A DNA stretch of 64,000 nucleotides from Agrobacterium tumefaciens. Its GTDB lineage: Bacteria > Pseudomonadota > Alphaproteobacteria > Rhizobiales > Rhizobiaceae. The stretch covers positions 992,001 through 1,056,000 of the forward strand of contig NZ_CP039889.1 in the NCBI RefSeq assembly GCF_005221325.1, read 5' to 3'. The position numbers and the translations under genes were made by a program. The notes beneath the pieces are model-generated. The model searched no databases. It saw only the letters and a list, made by a program, of their open reading frames with translations, and was not told the DNA's origin. This document shows positions 45,277 through 53,744 of the stretch, piece by piece; the first letter of the stretch is position 1, and each line of letters opens with the position of its first letter.

Positions 45277-45741
45277 ATGCTGCAACGGCTTGCCACTGAG
45301 CTGGGACCCTGGAGCTGGTGGATCGTCGGCTTCGTACTGCTCGCCGCCGAACTCCTCGCGCCCGGCGTCTTCCTGATCTGGATCGGCCTTGCCGCGCTGG
45401 TCATCGGTGCGTTTTCGCTGTTTTTCTGGGAAGCGGCATTCTGGGCGTGGCAATTGCAGTTGGTGCTGTTTGCAGCACTTTCCGTGGTGTTCGCCCTGCT
45501 CGGCCGGAGATATTTCGGCCGAAACCGCGCGGCAAGCGATGAGCCCTTCCTGAACCAGCGCGAAGCAAGCCTTGTCGGCCGCACCGCAACCCTGCAGGAA
45601 CCAATCGTCGAGGGACGCGGACGGATAAGGCTTGATGATACCTGGTGGCCCGTGAATGGCGAAGATTTGCCGGCCGGCACCCGTGTCAGGATTGCTTCGG
45701 CACGCGGGCGTACGCTGACAATCGAGCCGATAGACCGATAA
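45277..45741 (+). CDS. NfeD-family membrane protein (short form)
   Basis: A 154-residue membrane protein: three helices within residues 1-75 (SWWIVGFVLLAAELLAPGVFL, IGLAALVIGAFSLFFW, LQLVLFAALSVVFALLG) and a C-terminal OB-fold (about 95-154, GRTATLQEPIVEGRGRIRLDDTWW). This is the short NfeD (1b) lacking the ClpP-like protease domain, the usual partner of paraslipin. The start is 2 bases past the SPFH stop, or, if the GTG at 45271 is used, overlaps it. Confidence 0.9.
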   Translation: MLQRLATELGPWSWWIVGFVLLAAELLAPGVFLIWIGLAALVIGAFSLFFWEAAFWAWQLQLVLFAALSVVFALLGRRYFGRNRAASDEPFLNQREASLVGRTATLQEPIVEGRGRIRLDDTWWPVNGEDLPAGTRVRIASARGRTLTIEPIDR

Positions 45742-45815
45742 GTTCGGGGGCTGGTCGGCGGCATTGGAGCCGCATTGCCAGACAGAAGATCGACGTCCAT
45801 CTTCCGTGGAATGGC

Positions 45816-46811
45816 CTAAGCGACGCCGATCCTCAGGAGATCGTGGAAATGCACCAGCCCGATCGGCCGGTTATCGTCATCAACGACGATCAGCGCACCA
45901 ATGTGGAATTTCTCCAGCGTCGCCAGCGCACTGGTCGCCAGCACCGACTTTTTGACGGTTTTCGGGCTGCGGGTCATGATGTCATCGACCACCAGTTCGG
46001 CAAGGTTGCGCGACAGGTTGCGGGCCATGTCACCCTCGGTGATGATGCCGCACAGACGGCCATCCTCGTCCAGAATGCCGACGCAGCCGAAATGCTTGCG
46101 CGAGAGAACGCCCACCGCTTCGGGCATGGCTGTTGCCTTGTTGACCAGTGGCACACGATCGCCCGTATGCATGATATCGGCGACCAGCGTCAGGCTCGCC
46201 CCCAGCTTGCCGCCGGGATGGAACACCTTGAAGTCACCCGCAGTGAAATTGCGCGCCTCCAGAAGCGCGACCGCAAGGGCATCGCCCAGCGCCAGCTGCA
46301 TCAATGTGGAGGTGGTAGGGGCCAGGCCGAGCGGGCAGGCTTCCTGCTCATTGGGCACCAGAAGCACGATATCTGAGGCCTGCGCCAGCGATGACTTTTC
46401 CGAACAGGTGAGCGCGATCAGCGGAATGGAGAAACGGCGGGAATAATTGATGATGCTGCGCAATTCAGCACTTTCACCACCCTTGGAAATCGCCAGCACC
46501 ACGTCATCGCCGCCGATCATGCCCAGATCGCCGTGGTTTGCCTCCGCCGCATGCACAAAAAAGGCAGGCGTTCCGGTGGAGGCGAAGGTAGCGGCAAGCT
46601 TTGCGCCTATGTGGCCGCTTTTTCCAACCCCGGTAATAATGAGACGGCCATTCGACTGGCCGATGGTCTCGATCGCCTTGCAGAAGGGCCCGGAAAGGCC
46701 GTTTCTCAGGGCATCCTCAAGGGCGGCGAGGCCAGCCCGCTCCATCGAAATCGTCCGCACGGCGGATTCGATGGCATTGTCTTCGACCAGTTTGACGGCG
46801 CGCGTAATCAT
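45816..46811 (-). CDS. kdsD: Arabinose-5-phosphate isomerase, KpsF/GutQ/KdsD family
   Basis: Converts ribulose-5-phosphate to arabinose-5-phosphate, the first step toward Kdo of lipopolysaccharide. The 331 residues have an SIS domain (about 35-170: GVGKSGHIGAKLAATFASTG, AEANHGDLGMI, AISKGGESAELRSII) and two CBS domains (about 205-331: DIMHTGDRVPLV and DIMTRSPKTVKK). In this lineage it is likely the housekeeping KdsD, but GutQ/KpsF roles cannot be excluded. It is convergent with the NfeD gene and about 60 bases downstream of the lone PAS gene. Confidence 0.9.
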   Translation of the reverse strand: MITRAVKLVEDNAIESAVRTISMERAGLAALEDALRNGLSGPFCKAIETIGQSNGRLIITGVGKSGHIGAKLAATFASTGTPAFFVHAAEANHGDLGMIGGDDVVLAISKGGESAELRSIINYSRRFSIPLIALTCSEKSSLAQASDIVLLVPNEQEACPLGLAPTTSTLMQLALGDALAVALLEARNFTAGDFKVFHPGGKLGASLTLVADIMHTGDRVPLVNKATAMPEAVGVLSRKHFGCVGILDEDGRLCGIITEGDMARNLSRNLAELVVDDIMTRSPKTVKKSVLATSALATLEKFHIGALIVVDDDNRPIGLVHFHDLLRIGVA

Positions 46812-46871
46812 GGCCGACTGTTACTCTTTCAGCCGGAATAAGTCCACTCTCCCGCCGGTCAGCTCTGTTTT

Positions 46872-47237
46872 TTAGTGACGCAGATCGGGCGGGGAAATCT
46901 CTTCCATCGTTCCAAGCCGCTTGAAAGGTATGTTTTCCTCGTCGACGAGATATCGCCCGAGCGTCCTTACCCACAAGACGGAACCGTCGCTACGGCGCAC
47001 GGCATATTCCTGATCGTAAAAGCTCGCGGCCTTCAGGGTGAGCAGCGCCGTCTCGATCACCCGGTTTCGGTGATCCAGATCCACTTTTTCAAGCATCTGA
47101 AAAATGCTGATGCCCTGCATCGCCTGCTTCAGCGAAATCCCGAAGAGTTCGGCGCATATTTCATCGAGATAGAAGCGGTCATTGGTAATATCCCAACAAT
47201 AAAAACCGACTTGCCGGATGTTCAAAACGCGATTCAT
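46872..47237 (-). CDS. Stand-alone PAS-domain protein
   Basis: A 121-residue single PAS/PAC domain: LNIRQVGFYCWDITNDRFYL (strand-helix start), DEICAELFGIS, YAVRRSDGSVLWVRTLGRYL (the PAS_3/PAC strand pair) and a short C-terminal tail. There is no output domain. Such proteins sense ligands or redox state, or form heterodimers with PAS kinases. Neighbouring genes give no clue to a partner. The frame is complete, with normal codon use, so it is not an obvious kinase fragment. Confidence 0.8.
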   Translation of the reverse strand: MNRVLNIRQVGFYCWDITNDRFYLDEICAELFGISLKQAMQGISIFQMLEKVDLDHRNRVIETALLTLKAASFYDQEYAVRRSDGSVLWVRTLGRYLVDEENIPFKRLGTMEEISPPDLRH

Positions 47238-47654
47238 GAAACGATGCTGTCACATACAATAAAATTCAATAGGATTTGTTGAACGATTTACGATCGCCCT
47301 GTGTAAGCATAGGACAATTCCGTGCCAAATTGAAACGTTTTAATCTTCGTATATTAGAAATATTTCGCTATTGCGGCGGCTCCGCACGGCAAGCCGGATC
47401 GGCGCATTCGGGGTGCCGGTTCGCTCGGCAGGCGCCGCTGATTATTCATCCACGCCCGACGCCGAAATCCCTACCGATCTTTATCAACTGTTAACCATAA
47501 AAAACCTATTGTTAAAGCGATGTTAAAACTTGCGTCGCCTGTCTGGTCCCTGGTTTCTTCACGTCATTTCATAGGCCTGCCAATCATCGGGCCTGAAGAG
47601 ATGCCTTGGTGGGCTTTCGATCCGGCATCGGCCAAACTCGCCGGGTGAAAAGGA
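47238..47654 (+). other. 417-base intergenic region with one CtrA box
   Basis: Spacer between the divergent PAS and barrel genes. It holds an AAACGTTT palindrome at 47333-47340 and a full CtrA site at 47512-47526 (listed separately). Otherwise I see no RNA gene or terminator. Confidence 0.5.
47512..47526. promoter_or_regulatory. CtrA box (TTAA-N7-TTAA) upstream of the barrel gene
   Basis: A perfect TTAA-N7-TTAA site 129 bases before the start of the outer-membrane barrel gene. A further TTAA is at 47491-47494. The match is direct; regulation is inferred. Confidence 0.55.
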
Positions 47655-49154
47655 ATGAGCGTGAAGGGCACCGCCACACGTCTGCCGACGTCGCGGAAAG
47701 CAGCAACCCTGCTGCTTGCCTGCACGATTTTTTATCCGTCCGGAAACGCCTTCGCACAGACTGCAGCGACAGCCACACCAATGGTGCCGGGCGCCGCTTC
47801 CGCTGCTGACGGATCGCTTTCAACCGCCCCGGCGACGAACGGCACCACAGGCACAGGCACAGGCACAGCTCAGGCCACACCCGCGCCTGCTCCGCAACTC
47901 TGGCGTCCATCAAGCAATCCCGGCGACCCGATCTACGAACAGCCCGACGAAGCCAGCCAACCCTCTGCCGAGGCCGAAAACCCCTACGAGCCGACAATGG
48001 ACGGGGGGGAAAATCCGCGGGTAGCAACCGAACCCGGCCAGACGCCCGGCATCCGGCTCGGCACATTCGTGCTCAGGCCTTCGATCAGCCAGACGGTGAA
48101 TACGGAAAAACAGACGAATACGGGCGGCCCCTCCAGACGCAATTATTTGACGACGGGCATACGCGGCACGCTCACCAGCGACTGGTCCCGGCACGCGCTG
48201 ACGGTGACGGGCGATGGCGCCTGGGAAAGAAACTTCGGCGGCGACAAGGATGGCGAAGAACCGCGGGCAAATATCGAGGCCAATCTGCGCCTTGACCTCA
48301 GTGCGGAAACGACCGCCAATCTCAAGGCGGGTTACGAATTCAGCCGTGAAGACACCACGGACCCGAATGCTCTGACCGGCGCTGCCGTGCAGGGTGGCGA
48401 GCATCGCTTCACCGCCGGCGCATCGATAGAGCGGGATTTCGGCAAGCTGCGCGGGCTGGCAGCGCTCGATCTCTCACGCACCGTCTATACGGATGCAAAG
48501 GGGCTCGATGGCAGGCCGATCAGCCTCAGCGATCGCGACCAGAAGGGCGCGAACCTGCGCGGACGCATTGGCTATGAACTGTCGCCGGCTTTAATCCCCT
48601 TCCTCGAACTGAATGTGGGGGCGACCAAATATGACAGCCGCCTCGACAATTCGGGTTATGCCCGTTCCTCCAATGCCTATGGGGCGAAGGTCGGCGCGGA
48701 AGTCGATCTCGGCGAAAAGACGCGCGGCGAGGCCGCCATCGGCTATCTGCGCAAGGAATATGACGATGATCGTCTGGCTGCAATCGGCGCTCTGACGCTG
48801 GATGGCAAACTCAACTGGTCTCCCCAGCGCGGCACGAATGTCAATCTCGGATTGCGCACGACGATAGAGGACTTTGCCGGCGGTCCGCAGGGCGGCTGGA
48901 TTTCCTATCGGCTGGATGCCGGCCTGACCCATGAATTGCGCAACAACCTGGTCGCGCGTCTGACGGGGCAGATCGTGCATCGCACATTCCCCTCCTCCAA
49001 CACCGAGAATGCCGTGGAATATACGGCGGGTGCCGGCCTGACCTGGGGGCTGAACCGCTATCTCGACCTGACCGCAGACGTCAGCTACCAGTGGACCCCG
49101 GTTTACGACAGCAATGAATTTCGTGTCGGCGCGGGACTTGTCCTGAAACGATAA
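47655..49154 (+). CDS. Outer-membrane beta-barrel protein (BBP2-like porin fold)
   Basis: A 499-residue exported protein. A signal peptide (cleavage near AFA/QTA at about 35) is followed by a disordered Thr/Ala/Pro-rich segment (to about 135). A C-terminal domain of repeated amphipathic strands follows, such as HALTVTGDGAWERNFGG, TANLKAGYEFSREDT, LGLRTTIEDFAGG and LTADVSYQWTPVYD. It ends VGAGLVLKR, as outer-membrane barrels do. It resembles the 'putative beta-barrel porin 2' family. RBS AAAGGA is close to the ATG. A CtrA box lies upstream, and galU is convergent downstream, hinting at an envelope or polysaccharide role. Confidence 0.83.
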   Translation: MSVKGTATRLPTSRKAATLLLACTIFYPSGNAFAQTAATATPMVPGAASAADGSLSTAPATNGTTGTGTGTAQATPAPAPQLWRPSSNPGDPIYEQPDEASQPSAEAENPYEPTMDGGENPRVATEPGQTPGIRLGTFVLRPSISQTVNTEKQTNTGGPSRRNYLTTGIRGTLTSDWSRHALTVTGDGAWERNFGGDKDGEEPRANIEANLRLDLSAETTANLKAGYEFSREDTTDPNALTGAAVQGGEHRFTAGASIERDFGKLRGLAALDLSRTVYTDAKGLDGRPISLSDRDQKGANLRGRIGYELSPALIPFLELNVGATKYDSRLDNSGYARSSNAYGAKVGAEVDLGEKTRGEAAIGYLRKEYDDDRLAAIGALTLDGKLNWSPQRGTNVNLGLRTTIEDFAGGPQGGWISYRLDAGLTHELRNNLVARLTGQIVHRTFPSSNTENAVEYTAGAGLTWGLNRYLDLTADVSYQWTPVYDSNEFRVGAGLVLKR

Positions 49155-49167
49155 TGAGCCCCAAAAC

Positions 49168-49195
49168 AAAAATCCCGGCGCGAAGGCCGGGATTT
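49168..49195. terminator. Terminator between the barrel gene and galU
   Basis: AAATCCCGGC and GCCGGGATTT form a 10-base stem around GCGAAG. The T-run is better on the minus strand, so it chiefly ends galU, but it can serve both. Confidence 0.85.
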
Positions 49196-49214
49196 CCTTG
49201 TGTATTCCGGTCGA

Positions 49215-50102
49215 TTATTTCAGACCCTCGATCAGGGCCTTGATTGGCTCCTCGATCGCCGGACGGATATCGCCGCGTTCCAGTGCGAAAGCGACGTTTG
49301 CCAGGATGAAACCATCCTTGGCGCCGCAATCGAAGGTCTGGCCGCGGAAATGATAACCTGCAAACTCCTGCGACTTGGCAAGCGTCAGCATGCCGTCCGT
49401 CAACTGGATTTCATTGCCGGCGCCGCGTTCCTGATTTTCGAGAATATCGAAAATCTCGGGCTGGAGAATATAGCGACCGTTAATATAGAAATTCGACGGT
49501 GCCGTTCCCTTGGCCGGCTTCTCGACCATTTCAGTGATCTTGAAACCTTCGCCCACGGTCTCACCCACGCCGACAATGCCATATTTATGCGTCTGGTCGG
49601 GAGCGCATTCCTGCACCGCGATGACGTTGCCCTGGGTCTGGTCGTAAAGTTCGACCATGCCCTTCAGGCAGCTTTTCTGCGAATGCATGATCATGTCGGG
49701 CAAAAGCACGGCAAAAGGCTCGTCGCCGACGATATCACGCGCGCACCAGACCGCATGGCCGAGACCGAGCGGCACCTGCTGGCGCGTGAAGCTTGCGGTG
49801 CCCGCCTTGGGCAGAAGGCCGGCCAGCAATGTCAGCTCGGCATTCTTGTTGCGCTCGCGCAGCATCTGTTCAAGTTCAAATTGAATATCAAAATAATCTT
49901 CGATCACCGCCTTGCCGCGACCAGTTACAAATACAAAATGCTCGATGCCCGCTTCCGCCGCCTCATCGACGACGTATTGAATGACGGGCTTGTCGACGAC
50001 GGTGAGCATTTCTTTCGGAACTGCCTTGGTGGCGGGCAGGAAACGTGTACCGAGACCTGCGACCGGAAATACGGCCTTCCGAATTTTCTTCTGTTCTACC
50101 AC
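49215..50102 (-). CDS. galU: UTP-glucose-1-phosphate uridylyltransferase
   Basis: Makes UDP-glucose for polysaccharides, glucans and LPS. The 295 residues show the nucleotidyltransferase start [58 protein letters not shown] and [12 protein letters not shown], as in GalU/ExoN. The start is a GTG at 50102 preceded by GGAGGG. A 23-base inverted repeat lies just upstream of the gene (50148-50170) and may be its operator. Confidence 0.95.
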   Translation of the reverse strand: MVEQKKIRKAVFPVAGLGTRFLPATKAVPKEMLTVVDKPVIQYVVDEAAEAGIEHFVFVTGRGKAVIEDYFDIQFELEQMLRERNKNAELTLLAGLLPKAGTASFTRQQVPLGLGHAVWCARDIVGDEPFAVLLPDMIMHSQKSCLKGMVELYDQTQGNVIAVQECAPDQTHKYGIVGVGETVGEGFKITEMVEKPAKGTAPSNFYINGRYILQPEIFDILENQERGAGNEIQLTDGMLTLAKSQEFAGYHFRGQTFDCGAKDGFILANVAFALERGDIRPAIEEPIKALIEGLK

Positions 50103-50147
50103 ATATCCCTCCTGAGAGATAAAACTTAATCACAATCCCCGCACACT

Positions 50148-50170
50148 GTTGTTATTTCAAAAATAACAAC
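50148..50170. promoter_or_regulatory. 23-base inverted repeat upstream of galU
   Basis: GTTGTTATTT and AAATAACAAC are perfect 10-base arms around CAA, 46 bases before the galU start in the galU/transglycosylase divergent spacer. The A/T-rich arms and lack of a T-run suggest an operator rather than a terminator. The regulator is unknown. Confidence 0.55.
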
Positions 50171-50297
50171 GTTTTGTAAAGGGTGACGCTACCATCTATT
50201 AATGGTAAAGAATTTGTTGACATTCTTTTGTTATCCATGACGACGCCCGATGCGTTTTCGCAATCGAAATGATATTCGAAAGAACGAAAGACTGACG

Positions 50298-51518
50298 ATG
50301 ACAAAGACCCTTTCAAATGTCCGCAAATTCGGTTGCATGATGGTTGCAGGCCTGGCGATCTCGCTGGCTCCCGTCTCGGCCCGGGCCGATCAGGGGTTCA
50401 AGCAGTGGATCAACCAGTTCTACGCAACAGCCGCCAAAGAAGGCATTAGCAAGGCGACCTACCAGAAGGCCTTTGCCGGTGTCAGCGAGCCGGATCCGGA
50501 CGCGCTGCGCAAGGCGACCTTCCAGCCGGAATTCACCACCCAGATCTGGGATTATGTCGATTCCCGCGTCAATCCGTATACGGTGCGGATCGGCCGCGAA
50601 ATGAAGATGAAACATGCGACGACGCTCAACTGGATCGAGCGTAACTTCAACGTCGATAAACACATCATTCTTGCCATCTGGTCGATGGAATCCAATTACG
50701 GCGCGGTTCTCGAAAAGCCGGAGCGGCTGCACAACATTCCGCAGGCGCTGGCGACGCTCGCCTATTCCGATCCCAAACGCGCCAAATTCGCGCGTACGCA
50801 GCTGATAGCCGCGCTTAAGATTCTGCAGTCCGGCGATGTCACCCCCAAACAGCTGACGGGCTCCTGGGCCGGCGCGATGGGCCACACCCAGTTCATTCCC
50901 ACGAGCTACCTGCTCTATGCGGTCGATGCTGATGGCAACGGCAAGCGCGACATCTGGCATTCCGTTCCGGACGCACTGGCGACAGCCGCCAATCTTCTGG
51001 CGAAGAACGGCTGGGAACCTGGTCGGACCTGGGGTTACGAAACCGCCATGCCGCGTGGCGGCGCGCGCTATGAAGGGCAGACGAAGTCCATTGCGGAATG
51101 GTCGAAGCTCGGCTTCACCCGCCCGAACGGCAAGACTTTCACGCGTGGTTCCGATCGCGCCATGCTGAAATTGCAGGGCGGCGCAAACGGCCCCGGTTTC
51201 CTGATGATGAAGAACTTCTTCACTATCAAGAAATACAACGCCTCCGACAGCTATGCGCTGGCCGTGGGCCTGCTCGCGGATGAAATCGCCGGGTATGGCG
51301 GCATGCAGCAGAAATGGCCGCGCCCGGACGGCACGCTGGACATCAGGGAAAAATTCGAACTCCAGACCCGCATGAAGGAACTCGGTTATTACGATGGCGA
51401 GATCGACGGTAATTTCGGCTCCGGTTCGAAAGCCGCGATCAGCGCCATCCAGTCCCGCATGGGCATGCAGAATGACGGCGAGCCGTCGCAGCGACTGCTG
51501 AGAGCCCTGCGCAATTGA
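50298..51518 (+). CDS. Lytic murein transglycosylase, MltB-like, with PG-binding domain
   Basis: A 406-residue periplasmic enzyme that cleaves the glycan strand of peptidoglycan. The signal peptide ends near ARA/DQG (residue 30). The SLT_2 domain (about 35-320) has the catalytic Glu131 in AIWSMESNYGAVLE, the GAMGHTQFIPTSYLLYAVDADG block and PDALATAANLLAKNGW. A C-terminal peptidoglycan-binding domain follows (LQTRMKELGYYDGEIDGNFG). The ATG at 50298 directly precedes the signal peptide; an open frame begins at 50250. The DUF459 gene follows 63 bases on. Confidence 0.93.
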   Translation: MTKTLSNVRKFGCMMVAGLAISLAPVSARADQGFKQWINQFYATAAKEGISKATYQKAFAGVSEPDPDALRKATFQPEFTTQIWDYVDSRVNPYTVRIGREMKMKHATTLNWIERNFNVDKHIILAIWSMESNYGAVLEKPERLHNIPQALATLAYSDPKRAKFARTQLIAALKILQSGDVTPKQLTGSWAGAMGHTQFIPTSYLLYAVDADGNGKRDIWHSVPDALATAANLLAKNGWEPGRTWGYETAMPRGGARYEGQTKSIAEWSKLGFTRPNGKTFTRGSDRAMLKLQGGANGPGFLMMKNFFTIKKYNASDSYALAVGLLADEIAGYGGMQQKWPRPDGTLDIREKFELQTRMKELGYYDGEIDGNFGSGSKAAISAIQSRMGMQNDGEPSQRLLRALRN

Positions 51519-51581
51519 TAATGTGCCGGCGCATTCGGTGACGTCATGGACGCCGCCGATGCATCCGGAAAGGTTGATGTC

Positions 51582-52817
51582 ATGAGTAGGAAACCTGCGG
51601 CGAGAAACGAAAAGACGGGTTGGCGTTTCTGCGCTATCATTCTTTCCGCTGTCCTCTGCGTGCCGCTCGTTCCTTCCGAGACCTTCGCACAGGAGCAGCG
51701 GCGCACCCTATTCGAAATGCTGTTCGGCAAGCCGGTGGGCCGCGATGGTGGCTCCGGACGCGAATATCAGCCCCGCAGCCGCCGGGATTTTCCGGCTGCT
51801 CCGCGTGAAAGATCGGTCACCCGCCCACAGCCAGCACGAAAAGCCCCCTCGGTGGTTCAGATGCGAACCGCAAAACCGGAACCTGCCGCCAAGCTTGAAA
51901 ACGCGAGACGCGTTCTGGTCATCGGCGATTTCCTGGCCGGCGGCATGGGGGAAGAGTTGGTCAATGCCTTTGCCAGCTCGCCGGCAATCGCCGTCGATGT
52001 GCGCGCCAACGGCTCTTCCGGCCTCGTCCGCAAGGATTATTACGACTGGTTCGCCAATCTGCCGCAATTCATAAGCGAGACCAATCCGGCTACCATCGTC
52101 ATCATGATGGGGTCGAACGATCGCCAGCAGATGCAGATCGGTGATGTCAGGGAAAAATTCGGCACGGATGTCTGGTTCAAGGAATATGAACGGCGGATCG
52201 ACGAGCTTTTGACCCTTGCCGGCCGCCCGAAGGTGCCGGTGCTTTGGGTTGGCGTGCCCGCCTTCCAGTCGCCCTCACTTTCGGCCGATCTCGTCGGCTT
52301 CAACCGGCTTTACCGCAACCATGTCGAAAAATATGGCGGTGAATTCGTGGATGTGTGGGACGGCTTCGTCGATGAGGCCGGAAAATTCGTCATCACCGGC
52401 TACGACATGAACGGCCAGCAGGCCCGTCTGCGTGAGGCCGATGGCATCGGCATGACGCAGGCCGGCAAACGCAAGCTCGCCTTTTATGTCGAGAAATTCG
52501 TGCGCAGACACCTCGATAGTGCGGGGCCGGATCTCGTGAAGCTGGACGGCAGCAATCTTCCGGCGCTCACCTCGCTGCCGGCGCTCGGCATTGATGCGGG
52601 TCAGGTTCGTACCCAGCCGATCAGCCTGACCGATCCCAATCTCGATGGCGGCGACAAGCTGCTGGGCGATGCTCCCCTTGCGGCCGGGCCGACACGCGTA
52701 TCCGTGGTGGAATCGCCCCGCGAGAGGCTGACCAAGCGGGGAGAAATGTCTGACGCGCCAGCAGGGCGTATCGATGACTATCGCCTGGTGCCGGATACCG
52801 CGCAGGCAAAACAATAG
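51582..52817 (+). CDS. Exported DUF459 (SGNH-hydrolase-fold) protein
   Basis: A 411-residue protein with a signal peptide (WRFCAIILSAVLCVPLVPSE, cleavage near TFA/QEQ), a basic disordered part to about 105, and an SGNH-like domain. RRVLVIGDFLAGGMGEEL replaces the usual GDS block, and ANGSSGLVRKDYYDW, IVIMMGSNDRQQM (the N-x-x block) and FVITGYDMNGQQARLREADGIGMT are DUF459 features. The nucleophile Ser of the usual GDSL is Phe here (GDF), so ordinary esterase activity is doubtful. The ATG at 51582 has GGAAAGG upstream. It may act with the preceding lytic transglycosylase on the envelope. Confidence 0.82.
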   Translation: MSRKPAARNEKTGWRFCAIILSAVLCVPLVPSETFAQEQRRTLFEMLFGKPVGRDGGSGREYQPRSRRDFPAAPRERSVTRPQPARKAPSVVQMRTAKPEPAAKLENARRVLVIGDFLAGGMGEELVNAFASSPAIAVDVRANGSSGLVRKDYYDWFANLPQFISETNPATIVIMMGSNDRQQMQIGDVREKFGTDVWFKEYERRIDELLTLAGRPKVPVLWVGVPAFQSPSLSADLVGFNRLYRNHVEKYGGEFVDVWDGFVDEAGKFVITGYDMNGQQARLREADGIGMTQAGKRKLAFYVEKFVRRHLDSAGPDLVKLDGSNLPALTSLPALGIDAGQVRTQPISLTDPNLDGGDKLLGDAPLAAGPTRVSVVESPRERLTKRGEMSDAPAGRIDDYRLVPDTAQAKQ

Positions 52818-52962
52818 GCGCTATCGCCGCATCTCAGGCGCCCCGCTGCGGGCGTAATGTTTATGCAATCCCGTCATGACAGGTTGAGGACCGCTTTGCA
52901 GGAATGCGAGGATGGCCCCATCAGCCATCTCCGATCCCTCGTCCGCAAGGCGACATTGATTT

Positions 52963-53011
52963 GACGGCGACGCGTCGCTGGCCTTGAGCGTCAACGGCGC
53001 CGTCTTTTTTT
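52963..53011 (+). terminator. Terminator ahead of the two-component operon
   Basis: GACGGCG (52963-52969) and CGCCGTC (52998-53004) close a large hairpin followed by seven T. It may end the DUF459 transcript 150 bases upstream, or act as an attenuator in the response-regulator leader. Confidence 0.6.
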
Positions 53012-53069
53012 GACTTCACGCGTGTCTTCCTCCCCGGGAGACGACGCCGGATTTTGCCGAGACAATTTC

Positions 53070-53744
53070 ATGCGCCTGCTGCTTGTTGAAGACGAACGCG
53101 AAATGGCAGCAGCCCTGTCCGCCGCGCTCCACCGGTTCGATATCATCGTGGATGCGGTCGGCACGCTCGATCTTGCCCGTCATGCCATCATGGACAGTGT
53201 TCACGACCTTGTTGTGCTTGACCGGCAATTACCCGATGGCGACGGCATCCAGCTTATCGAATATCTGCGTCTCCTGCCCGTCACCCCACCCGTCATCGTG
53301 CTGACGGCGCAGGGCGCTCTTGCGGACCGGATCAATGGCCTGAACCTCGGCGCGGATGATTATCTGGCCAAGCCCTTCGCCGTTGAGGAGCTGCTTGCCC
53401 GCATCCGCGCCCTGATGCGCCGACCGGCCGGCACCGTGACAATGACGGCGAAACTGGGCGGGCTGGAATTCTGCTTCGAAACCCGCGAAGTACGCATCAA
53501 GGGTGAATTTCTTCCGCTGACGAGACGGGAATTGCTGATCCTCGAGGCCCTGTTGCGGCGACAGGGCAGAACGGTGCTTCGTTCAATGCTCGAGGAAGCC
53601 GTCTATAATTTCGATGATGAAATCCAGTCCAATGCACTCGATTCCCATATCTCCCGTCTGCGCCGCAAACTGGCGGCCGCGGATGCGGGCGTGGAGGTCC
53701 ATGGCATTCGCGGTGTTGGTTACCTCATGAGGGCGACCGCATGA
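53070..53744 (+). CDS. OmpR/PhoB-family response regulator
   Basis: A 224-residue regulator: receiver (1-115) with Glu7/Asp8, phospho-acceptor Asp51, Thr79 and Lys101, and a winged-helix DNA-binding domain (about 125-222, LPLTRRELLILEALLRRQGRTV and SHISRLRRKLAAADAGVEVHGIRGVGYLMR). It resembles the QseB/PmrA/TctD group. ATG 53070 is the family start; the frame is open to 53010. It overlaps the histidine kinase by four bases (ATGA). Confidence 0.93.
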   Translation: MRLLLVEDEREMAAALSAALHRFDIIVDAVGTLDLARHAIMDSVHDLVVLDRQLPDGDGIQLIEYLRLLPVTPPVIVLTAQGALADRINGLNLGADDYLAKPFAVEELLARIRALMRRPAGTVTMTAKLGGLEFCFETREVRIKGEFLPLTRRELLILEALLRRQGRTVLRSMLEEAVYNFDDEIQSNALDSHISRLRRKLAAADAGVEVHGIRGVGYLMRATA

